This document shows, piece by piece, positions 49,095 to 56,125 of a stretch of DNA of 64,000 nt. Made by a program: the position numbers and the translations under genes. Under the pieces are notes generated by a model. That model saw nothing but the letters and a program-made list of their open reading frames with translations, ran no database searches and was not told where the DNA came from. How positions within the stretch are numbered: the stretch's first letter is position 1; every line of letters starts with the position of its first letter. The DNA is from Porphyrobacter sp. AAP82 (GTDB lineage Bacteria; Pseudomonadota; Alphaproteobacteria; Sphingomonadales; Sphingomonadaceae): NCBI RefSeq assembly GCF_000331285.1, contig NZ_ANFX01000024.1:1-64000 (forward strand). The letters run 5' to 3'.

Positions 49095-49850
49095 ATGATC
49101 GGTGCGGTCCCGGTGCTGCTCGCGCTCGCCTTTGCGGTGACGGCGCTGCTTTATGCCAGCGTCGGCTTCGGCGGCGGGTCGACCTATTCGGCGCTGCTGG
49201 CGATCTCGGGGCTCGATTACCGGCTGCTGCCGCTGGTCAGCCTTGCCTGCAATATCGTGGTGGTGACAGGCGGCAGCATCCGCTTTGCGCGGGGCCGTGT
49301 GACCCCGTGGAAGAAGGCGCTGGTGATCGTGGCGCTGGGCGCACCGGCGAGCTTTCTCGGCGGGCTGACCCCGATCAGGGAGGCGACCTTCCTCACGCTT
49401 TTGGGCGCCAGTCTGGTGCTGACCGCGCTGACGATGCTGATTCCGGTGAAGGAGGGTGTGGAGGGCGCGCCCGGCGGTGCTGCCCGCTTCATGCCGCTTG
49501 CCGCTGCGCCGCTGGGCTATTTTGCCGGGCTGGTGGGGATCGGCGGGGGGATTTTCCTTGCCCCGCTGCTGCATCTGGCGCGCTGGCACGAAGCGCGCGG
49601 GATCGCGGCGACCGCGAGCCTGTTCATCCTTGTGAACTCGCTGTTCGGCCTGGCCGGGCAGATGGTCAAGAACGGCCCCGGCCTGCTGGGTGCAGCCATC
49701 GGCGCGAGCCTGCCGCTGCTCGTCGCGGTGGTGATCGGCGGACAGATCGGCAGCCTGTTTGCCGCGCGCCTGCTGCCGCCCCGCTGGATCCGCTGGCTGA
49801 CCGCGCTGCTGGTCGGCGTCGTCGGATTGCGGTTGCTGGCGGGGGTCTAG
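49095..49850 (+). CDS. TSUP (TauE/SafE) family permease
   Basis: A 251-residue inner-membrane protein with seven to eight helices. The two family repeats are seen as GFGGGSTYSALLAI (start) and GIGGGIFLAPLLHL (after the middle). TSUP proteins carry sulfite, sulfonates or organosulfur anions, but the cargo here is unknown. GGGGTGAAG precedes the ATG, 21 nt after secA. Confidence 0.85.
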   Translation: MIGAVPVLLALAFAVTALLYASVGFGGGSTYSALLAISGLDYRLLPLVSLACNIVVVTGGSIRFARGRVTPWKKALVIVALGAPASFLGGLTPIREATFLTLLGASLVLTALTMLIPVKEGVEGAPGGAARFMPLAAAPLGYFAGLVGIGGGIFLAPLLHLARWHEARGIAATASLFILVNSLFGLAGQMVKNGPGLLGAAIGASLPLLVAVVIGGQIGSLFAARLLPPRWIRWLTALLVGVVGLRLLAGV

Positions 49851-49931
49851 GCGTCTGGGCCCTATCGGCACGCGCTGCCGTGAATGCGATGGCCACGCCG
49901 CGCAGAGGGTGCGGGGGCGACACAAAGGGCC

Positions 49932-50336
49932 CTAGCGTTCGACCACCTGCCGCGACATCGGTGCAAGCTTTGCCAGCAGGCGGTTCTGGGCGGCAAAGGG
50001 CACGCCCGCCTCGCGCATCGCGGCCTGGAGGTTTTCGACCAGCGCGTTGAGATCTGCGCGGGTGGCGCCCATTGCGGCATGGGCGGTCTTCATGTCGCGC
50101 CCGGAATAATCGCAGCCCGCACCCAGCAGATAGCAGAACTGTTCGGCAAGCGTGCGCTTGAGGCGCACCGTATCATGGCTGGCGAAGATCGCGGCGATGC
50201 GCGGGTCGGCCTCGGACAGCTCGACGGTGCGCGAGGCGATCCGGGCAATCCCCTCGCGCCCGCCGAAATCGGCGACCAGGCCAGCGCTGCCCGCCTGCGC
50301 GATCGGGACCGCAACCGCTCCGGCCGTCTTCTCCAT
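49932..50336 (-). CDS. Group I truncated haemoglobin
   Basis: A 134-residue globin of the trHbN type. The N-terminal GGREGIARI helix, DPRIAAIF, the E-helix region and the proximal His H86 in SGRDMKTAHAAMG are present. Such proteins bind O2 or NO. The start is unsure: ATG at 50336 is used; a GTG at 50387 would add 17 residues and sits directly on a GGTGGAAG. The segment just upstream is the stub of an outer-membrane protein gene, so the original promoter region may have been lost or replaced. Confidence 0.8.
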   Translation of the reverse strand: MEKTAGAVAVPIAQAGSAGLVADFGGREGIARIASRTVELSEADPRIAAIFASHDTVRLKRTLAEQFCYLLGAGCDYSGRDMKTAHAAMGATRADLNALVENLQAAMREAGVPFAAQNRLLAKLAPMSRQVVER

Positions 50337-50430
50337 GTCGGCAAGAGTCCGGTCAGCAAGCCGGACCGTGCCTTCCAGCTCGACCACCTTCCACCGAAGG
50401 TCTGTGATTCGCTGCCCAAGTGCTTGGGCC

Positions 50431-50544
50431 GCATATGCGATCGGCGATCACCTGACGCTGACCGCGGCCTATGTCGACCTCGGCTCGATCGCCACCATCC
50501 CCCGCCAGCGCGGCGGATACCTGTCCGCGCAAATCGCGTTCTGA
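50431..50544 (+). pseudogene. C-terminal stub of a FadL/OmpP1-like outer-membrane protein
   Basis: The last 37 codons of this frame read like two beta-strands that close a barrel: a YAIGDHLTLTAAYVDLG strand and RGGYLSAQIAF, ending in the terminal Phe recognised by the BAM machinery. The rest of the gene is missing: the sequence to the left is the antisense of the haemoglobin gene and gives no further barrel-like residues. It is therefore a remnant after deletion or rearrangement. Confidence 0.5.
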
Positions 50545-50563
50545 CCCCGCCGGAGCCCTGCCC

Positions 50564-50998
50564 ATGCTGCTCGCCGCCACCGCCTCTGCTGTCCTGATGC
50601 TGCTGCAACAGGCCCCTGCCGAGGGCACTGATTGGGACGCCGAATTCGGGGTCGAGGTCAAACAGCGCGATCCCGTGACGGGCGAGCTGCCGGTTGATCC
50701 TTACGAACAGTCCAACGCCAATGCCGGGGCCGCGCCCTATGCCACAGCGGCCCAAGTCGCAGGGCAGCAAATGCGCGGCGTGGCGGATGTCGCGAAGGTG
50801 CAGGGCGATGCGCTCGCCGCGCTAATGGACCGGCTTTTCCCCTACCAGGCGGCTTCGCGCAAATTCGCTGAAGAAATGGCTCTCATCCAAGCGTCGCGCC
50901 TGTCCGATGCGGAAAAGGAGCTTGCGATCGCACGGCTCGAGAATGAGAGCTTCGCCGATCGCGCGGGTATCCGCCGGCGAGACGATGGAGATCCGTAA
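50564..50998 (+). CDS. Small exported protein, unknown
   Basis: A 144-residue protein with a short signal-like N terminus (about 1-20) and a hydrophilic, Ala- and Gln-rich helical remainder (about 60-130) containing no Cys. CGGAG lies 8 nt before the ATG. It overlaps the next gene by 14 nt and begins a run of three overlapping small genes. I do not recognise it; the run resembles phage- or element-borne small genes in size and packing, but composition is like the host. Confidence 0.6.
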   Translation: MLLAATASAVLMLLQQAPAEGTDWDAEFGVEVKQRDPVTGELPVDPYEQSNANAGAAPYATAAQVAGQQMRGVADVAKVQGDALAALMDRLFPYQAASRKFAEEMALIQASRLSDAEKELAIARLENESFADRAGIRRRDDGDP

Positions 50999-51185
50999 CG
51001 GCCGGCGCGCCGCCGATGCGCTGCGCGTCACGGTGACGATGGACCAGAGCACGGGGGCGCTCGGCGCGTTCGTCACCGACGCGGCGGGGCGGGTGGTCGC
51101 GCAGGCCGCGCCCGCGATTGCGCGGGCGGGGGCGGGGATGGCGCTCGACCGCATGGCTCGCGCCAGAGAGAACGCGCTCGCATGA
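50985..51185 (+). CDS. Small protein, unknown
   Basis: A 66-residue protein starting at an ATG that overlaps the previous gene by 14 nt; the next gene overlaps its stop by 4 nt. It has a beta-like N-terminal half (VTVTMDQ, GAFVTDAAG) and a helical Ala/Arg C terminus. The tight overlaps are the main evidence that it is translated. No family recognised. Confidence 0.5.
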   Translation: MEIRNGRRAADALRVTVTMDQSTGALGAFVTDAAGRVVAQAAPAIARAGAGMALDRMARARENALA

Positions 51186-51511
51186 CGCCGGGCAAGGTTC
51201 TGCTGCGCGCCGATTACGGCAGAGGCTCGGGCGAGCCGCAAGGCGCGTTTGCGGTCGCGACGCTTCCCCCGATTCCGCATTTCTGCCAGCGGTTCTGGGT
51301 CGGCAATTCGCGCGACCCCTTCGCCAAGGCGCTCGGCTTCGCGGTTGGCACGGCGGCGGCGCTGCGCTGGGAGCTGGTCGACGAAACCGGACGGATTGCG
51401 CCCGCCATGTGTGCGGCGCTGGTCGCCGAGCGCATCGGCGAGGGCGGCGCGACGGTGACGCCGATCGAGGCGGCGCGGCAGCGCCGTGCCGAGCGCGCGG
51501 CAGGCGGGTGA
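51182..51511 (+). CDS. Small protein, unknown
   Basis: A 109-residue protein beginning in an ATGA overlap with the 66-residue gene. It opens with a strand-like LLRADYG, contains one Phe/Trp-rich stretch (HFCQRFWVG, about 33-42) and ends in a charged helix. No signal or membrane segment. Third of the overlapping trio; no family recognised. Confidence 0.52.
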   Translation: MTPGKVLLRADYGRGSGEPQGAFAVATLPPIPHFCQRFWVGNSRDPFAKALGFAVGTAAALRWELVDETGRIAPAMCAALVAERIGEGGATVTPIEAARQRRAERAAGG

Positions 51512-51616
51512 AACGTCCCGCTTGCACGCAATCCAGAATAGGCGGATAAGTTAGCGGCTCGACCAGGCGCGCCAACGCCGGGCCGAGCCTCACCACAATC
51601 GCAACAGGAGTGCGAC

Positions 51617-52021
51617 ATGGCTACCGATGCTCTAGGCGGACGACCGCTTCCCTTCAAGATTCCGACCGGGGTCGATGCCCTGAAAGCCCGCGACGCCGAA
51701 TTCTGGCGGCTGCACGCCTGCTGGCGGCTCGCCGAGACCGAATTCGAGACTTGGGACGCCTGCCCCGATGAATGCCCTCATTCGGCCCTGCTATTCGATC
51801 GTGCGACCGAGCTGCGCGACGCGATGCTGTCGCATCCCGTCCGCACTGGTGCGGCGCTGGCGATGAAGATCGAGGCGGTTCGGGAAGGGGATTGGGGCTC
51901 GATCCTCTCAGACCTGCCGTGCGGCATGACGGTCGCCGAGGTGATCGAGGCCGACGCGGGCCGCATCGCCAAGGCCGAGATATGGGGCGCGGATGCGTTC
52001 GCAGACCTTGCCGAGGGGTGA
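51617..52021 (+). CDS. Small cytoplasmic protein, unknown, possibly element-borne
   Basis: A 134-residue helical protein behind ACAGGAG. It has a Trp-containing segment (RLHACWRLAETEFETWDACP, about 30-50) and a middle LRDAMLSHPVRTGAALAMKI that, from memory, resembles small proteins found with prophages and mobile regions of sphingomonads. It is the last gene before tRNA-Asn and has its own terminator. No function assigned. Confidence 0.6.
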   Translation: MATDALGGRPLPFKIPTGVDALKARDAEFWRLHACWRLAETEFETWDACPDECPHSALLFDRATELRDAMLSHPVRTGAALAMKIEAVREGDWGSILSDLPCGMTVAEVIEADAGRIAKAEIWGADAFADLAEG

Positions 52022-52050
52022 GGGGTTCCGCTTTATTGCATGGGGGGGAG

Positions 52051-52073
52051 GGGCGCGATTTTCGCGCCCTTTT
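52051..52073 (+). terminator. Intrinsic terminator before tRNA-Asn
   Basis: GGGCGCGA (52051-52058) pairs with TCGCGCCC (52062-52069) across a 3-nt loop, followed by TTTT and CTTT. It ends the transcript of the 134-residue gene. Confidence 0.88.
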
Positions 52074-52159
52074 CTTTCCCGCCGAGCGTGGGGCAGGTTG
52101 TGGGGCTGAATTTTTAATTATTGGAAAGCGGTTGAAATTCAGCGCTTTACGAAGGTGTG

Positions 52160-52234
52160 TGGCTCCCCGAGTAGGATTCGAACCTACGACAACTCGATTA
52201 ACAGTCGAGGGCTCTACCGCTGAGCTATCGGGGA
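52160..52234 (-). tRNA. tRNA-Asn(GTT)
   Basis: On the minus strand the 75-nt cloverleaf starts TCCCCGATAGCTCAG, has anticodon stem CTCGA/TCGAG with loop CTGTTAA (anticodon GTT), T arm GGTTCGAATCC and an encoded CCA end. tRNA genes are common attachment sites, and a run of unknown small genes ends about 140 nt from its 3-prime end. I see no repeat of the tRNA 3-prime end elsewhere in the window. Confidence 0.97.
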
Positions 52235-52268
52235 GCAACCGGCGGCCGAAACCGCTGGCAGAGGCGCG

Positions 52269-52297
52269 CCTATATGGGGCGCGGAATCGGATTGCAA
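52269..52297 (-). promoter_or_regulatory. Promoter of tRNA-Asn
   Basis: On the minus strand TTGCAA (52292-52297) and TATAGG (52269-52274) are exactly 17 bp apart, with the -10 lying 35 bp before the tRNA. It matches the tRNA-Arg promoter in spacing and in a C-rich spacer end. Confidence 0.72.
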
Positions 52298-52433
52298 GGG
52301 GGTTTTGGTGCCCTCCCGAACGATACTCAGATCGGTCGCAAAGCGACCGCAAGGCTGACCGGCCGCTCGCAGCGGGCGCAGCTCTGCTGCGCGTCGAGCG
52401 AGGACCGCGCGCCGGATCGCGCGCGCAAACAGG

Positions 52434-53228
52434 TCATGCCGTGACGAACTGCTCGGCGACAATCCGTTCCTCGAGGCTCTGGCCGGGGTCGAACAGCAAG
52501 GTGAGATCGCAGTCACGGGTGATTTCGAGGCGCACTTCGGCGATGTCGCGCAGCTCCTTCTGGTCGGCGACCGCGGCAACGGGGCGCTTGGCGGGGTCGA
52601 GCACGCGCAGCACGATCTTCATCCGGTCCGGCAGGATCGCCCCGCGCCAGCGCCGCGGGCGGAAGGGGCTGATCGGGGTGAGGGCAAGCATCTTGCTGTC
52701 GAGCGGCAGGATCGGGCCCTGCGCCGAGAGGTTGTAGGCCGTGGAGCCTGCGGGCGTTGCCACCAGCACCCCGTCGCACACCAGTTCGCGGATGCGCACG
52801 CGGTCACCCACGGTGACCTCGATCTTGGCGGTCTGGCGGGTCTCGCGCAGCAGCGAGATCTCGTTGATCGCCGAGAGCACATGGGTCTCGCCGTCCTGCG
52901 TCAGCGCCTCGACGCGCAAGGGGGAGATCGCCCAGTGGCGCGCCTTGTTGACCTTGGCGGCGATCGCGGCGCGCTTGTCGTAGCGGTTCATCAGGAAGCC
53001 GACCGTGCCCAGGTTCATCCCGTAGGCGGGGATCACGCGGCCGGTATCCATCATCGCATGGAGCACTTGCAGCATGTAGCCATCGCCGCCCAGCACGACA
53101 GCGGCATCGGCCTCTTCAAGAGCGACCCATGGCCCTTGCGCCAGCAGCGCCGCGCGCGCTTCCTGCGCGCGCTCGGTCTCCGAGGCCAGCAGCGCAAGCC
53201 GCTGGAAGGTCATGCCGTTGCTCGCCAT
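52434..53228 (-). CDS. nadK: NAD kinase
   Basis: A 264-residue enzyme that phosphorylates NAD to NADP. The GGDG motif is G47-G50 (VVLGGDGYML), followed by YGMNLGTVGFLMN, NEISLLRE and the glycine-rich PAGSTAYNLSAQGPI region. The ATG at 53228 is chosen because GGAGGGGGAAGA directly precedes it; the upstream extension of the frame is not needed. The gap 52298-52433 downstream shows only GC-rich inverted segments. Confidence 0.92.
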   Translation of the reverse strand: MASNGMTFQRLALLASETERAQEARAALLAQGPWVALEEADAAVVLGGDGYMLQVLHAMMDTGRVIPAYGMNLGTVGFLMNRYDKRAAIAAKVNKARHWAISPLRVEALTQDGETHVLSAINEISLLRETRQTAKIEVTVGDRVRIRELVCDGVLVATPAGSTAYNLSAQGPILPLDSKMLALTPISPFRPRRWRGAILPDRMKIVLRVLDPAKRPVAAVADQKELRDIAEVRLEITRDCDLTLLFDPGQSLEERIVAEQFVTA

Positions 53229-53383
53229 TCTTCCCCCTCCGGCAGCATGATACGCGGCCCTCGCACTTATCCACCGCCGCAATCCGCGCAGGACACCTGA
53301 TGTGCCATAACGGCTCGGATTGCAATTGATGCGAGGCAGCCTCGCGATCAATGATTAAGAGGGGCCGGGCAAAGAGGAAGGCA

Positions 53384-54217
53384 ATGGAACAGGGTCCGAC
53401 ATCGCTGCGCAGGGCGAGCGTCCGCGGGCACCTGCCCGGGGTGCGGGCAGGGGTGCTCGAGGCGGACCTGCTGCGCGCGCTCGACAGGCGCGAGATCGAG
53501 GTGTTGTTCCAGCCGCAGTTCTCCTGCGTGACCGGGGCACTGACCGGGGCCGAGGCGCTGGCGCGCTGGCGGCATCCGACGCTGGGGGCGATCGGCGCGC
53601 GCGATCTGTTCGCGGTGGCCGAGCGCGCAGCGCTGGTCGCGCCGCTCTCGCGCCACGTGGTCGCCCGCGCGCTCGAGGATGCGGCGACCTGGCCGGACAA
53701 CCTCACCCTGTCCCTCAACATCACGCCCGAGGAACTGGGCGACCCGCGCTTTGCGGCCGATTTCGCGGCGCTGATCGGCCGCTCGGACATCGCCCCGCAC
53801 CGCTTGATGCTCGAGATCACCGAGGACCTGCTGCTGCGCAACCTCGCCCAGGCGGCCAGCGCGCTGAAGGCGCTGCGCGGGCTCGGTTTCCGCACCGCTC
53901 TCGACGATTTCGGCGCGGGCTTCTGCAATTTCCGCTACCTGCGCGAGCTGCCTCTCGATGCCCTCAAGCTCGACAAGGCGATGGTCGAGGGCGTGCCTGC
54001 CGATACGACCGCGCTCGCCGTCCTGCGCGCGATCATCGCGCTCGCCCGCGCGCTCGGCCTGGCGGTCTATGCCGAGGGGATCGAGGACGAGATCCAGCGC
54101 GCGGCGATCACGGCGGAGGGGTGCGATTACTGGCAGGGGTTCCTGCGCGCCCAGCCGATGCCGAGCGCCGAGGTCGTGGCGCTCTCGCGCACGGCGCGCG
54201 GCATGGGGCACGGCTAG
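53384..54217 (+). CDS. EAL-domain protein, probable c-di-GMP phosphodiesterase
   Basis: A 277-residue stand-alone EAL domain without membrane segments. The residues needed for hydrolysis are present: E57-A58-L59 (EALARW), Asn in LNIT, Glu in LEITED, the DDFGAG pair, Lys in LKLDKA, Glu in AEGIED and Gln in YWQGF, so activity against c-di-GMP is likely. Loop 6 reads DDFGAGFCNF rather than the usual DDFGTGYSS. The ATG at 53384 follows GAGGAAGG; an earlier ATG (53351) is weaker. Confidence 0.85.
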   Translation: MEQGPTSLRRASVRGHLPGVRAGVLEADLLRALDRREIEVLFQPQFSCVTGALTGAEALARWRHPTLGAIGARDLFAVAERAALVAPLSRHVVARALEDAATWPDNLTLSLNITPEELGDPRFAADFAALIGRSDIAPHRLMLEITEDLLLRNLAQAASALKALRGLGFRTALDDFGAGFCNFRYLRELPLDALKLDKAMVEGVPADTTALAVLRAIIALARALGLAVYAEGIEDEIQRAAITAEGCDYWQGFLRAQPMPSAEVVALSRTARGMGHG

Positions 54218-54231
54218 GCGGGGGCGGGGGC

Positions 54232-55112
54232 TCAATCCCACCACAGCGTGAAGCGGCCGGTTGCGGCGAGGTCTGCGGCCAGTTCCGCCGGATCGCCGGC
54301 ATCGGGGCACAGCTGCGCGAGCTGGCCGGCCAGCGCGAGCGGGTCCGCAGGTGGCCCGCGCAGCGCCGCCCGCACGAAATCGAACCCGCAGCCGTAGATA
54401 TCCAAGGGGCCGCGGCGGCAATCGCGGCGCGGCTCTCGAAAACGTAGTCGGTGCCGCCGCGCGCATTGGCGTTGGTGCCGCCGGCGATCACCGGCGCGAG
54501 GCTGTCGGCGATCGGCAGCAGCACCAGCGGGAAACGCCCCGGCGCGGCAGGACCACAATGGAACAGCACCGCGCCCTCGGCCCGCGCCTCGGCGGCCAGC
54601 CGCGCGAGGGCAGCGTCGTGGCGGCGTGCGTCATCGCCCGCCGGCACAGGCTCGCCAAGGTGCGCGTGGATGCGCGCGGCCGAGACATCGTGGAAACAGA
54701 GTCCGCCCTTGCGCCGCTTCCAGCCGGAAGGGTGGCGGCCCAAGGCAGCGCCGAGGCTTTGCGCATAGGTGGCAAAGCGCGGCGCCCGCGCGCGTGCAGG
54801 GAGGTCCTTGAGGCGAGCGCGCAAGCCATCGGCCGGACGCGGCGGCAGGCCCTTGTGCTCGGCGATCACTGCCCGGGCGCGGTGGTTGGACCTGGCGTAG
54901 AATTCGATCCCCTTGCCGGCATTGTCGCGCGCATCGAGGTCGGCTCCGGCAGCGATCAGCGCGGCGATGACGGGGGCCTTGGCGGTCTGGCACAGGTCGA
55001 GGAACACACTCGCCCCGGCGGCGGGGCGGCGCAGATCGGGATCGGCACCCGCCGCGAGCAGCAGGGCGGCCGTCACCTCGGCGGCCCCGAGCCCCGCGCC
55101 GGGCGCGATCAT
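54232..55112 (-). pseudogene. Ankyrin-like gene with a frameshift
   Basis: The first part (from 55112) has ankyrin-type segments (TAALLLAAGADPDLRRP, ALIAAGADLDARDNAGK) and continues to about 54406; beyond that the sensible sequence moves to another frame (GCGFDFVRAALRGPP ... FTLWWD, stop at 54232-54234). The switch is at a GGGG run at 54406-54409 on the plus strand, where one missing base would explain it. Upstream of 55112 the frame stays open with plausible residues (DLNRAIRAGDLAGAL) but has no good start codon. Real mutation or sequencing error. Confidence 0.55.
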
Positions 55113-55354
55113 CGCAAGCGCGCCGGCAAGATCGCCCGCGCGGATCGCCCGGTTGAGGTCTCTGGTCGATGGCGCGGCGTTGCTCCTCGGCAGATTGCCG
55201 ATGCGCCTACCACGGGGGCCGTTTCGGGAGATTTAATCGGCCACGGGCCACAAGGCGCAGACCTGCAAGAAACTCCGCGCGCGCCCGGGCATTCCGGTCT
55301 AGGGGCGCGGCCGCAACCCCGCCTTTTTCACCCCGAACGGAAACCGTCCTGCCC

Positions 55355-56125
55355 GTGAAGCTCCGGATCGACGCCCAGCTTGATTACTGGTTCGAACAGC
55401 CCTGCGACGTGCTTGTGCATATCGAGGCGGCGGAGCTTTCGGGGCAGGTGGTCGAAGCCTCGCGGCTGACAGCCGGCGGCGCGCTCACCCGCATTCCGGC
55501 GCAGGACGGGGTGGGAAGCCGCGCGTGGCTGGCGGTCGAGGGGCGGATGCTGGTCGATTACGCCGCCGAGGTGACCCTGACGCGCGCCGCACAAGATTTT
55601 GCCGTGCTTCCGGTCACGCCGCTCCGCCTGCTTCCGGGCGAGGCGGTGCAATATCTCATGCCTTCGCGCTACTGCCCCTCCGAGCGTTTCGCCGAACTGG
55701 TCGAGGCGCGGTTCGCGGGGCTTTGCGGCGGGGCGCTGATCGCGGCGATGAGCGACTGGATCGCCGGGCACCTTGCCTATGTGCCGGGCGCGAGCACGGT
55801 CGATACCACCGCGCTCCACACCTTCCATGATCGCGCCGGGGTGTGCCGCGATTATGCCCACCTGATGATCGCGATGGCGCGGGCCGCCGATATCCCGGCG
55901 CGCTATGCCAGCGTCTATGCCCTGCGCGCCAATCCGCCCGATTTCCACGCGGTTGCCGAGGTGTTCCTTGGCGGGGCGTGGTACATCGTCGACCCCACCG
56001 GCATGGCAAGCGCCGCGGACGCAGCGATCATCGGCATCGGCCGCGATGCGGGCGACGTCGCCTTCCTCACCGCCTTCGGTCCGCTGATGTTCAACAGCCA
56101 GAGCGTCAGGGTTGCAGCGCTCTAG
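55355..56125 (+). CDS. Transglutaminase-like cysteine-peptidase-fold protein
   Basis: A 256-residue protein. The catalytic triad is C164 (RAGVCRDYAHL), H198 (PDFHAVAEVFL) and D213 (IVDPTG); the N-terminal half is the beta-rich bacterial transglutaminase N domain. No signal peptide, so cytoplasmic. Bacterial members are mostly uncharacterised proteases or amidases. The start is GTG at 55355 by homology of its opening VKLRIDAQLDYWF; the ribosome binding site is weak. Its TAG stop shares CTAG with the convergent mfd stop. Confidence 0.82.
   Translation: MKLRIDAQLDYWFEQPCDVLVHIEAAELSGQVVEASRLTAGGALTRIPAQDGVGSRAWLAVEGRMLVDYAAEVTLTRAAQDFAVLPVTPLRLLPGEAVQYLMPSRYCPSERFAELVEARFAGLCGGALIAAMSDWIAGHLAYVPGASTVDTTALHTFHDRAGVCRDYAHLMIAMARAADIPARYASVYALRANPPDFHAVAEVFLGGAWYIVDPTGMASAADAAIIGIGRDAGDVAFLTAFGPLMFNSQSVRVAAL

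Noticed and set aside
50152-50430. Longer gene including the outer-membrane stub
   Set aside because: The frame is open, but left of about 50430 it is the antisense of the haemoglobin gene and shows no barrel-like sequence.
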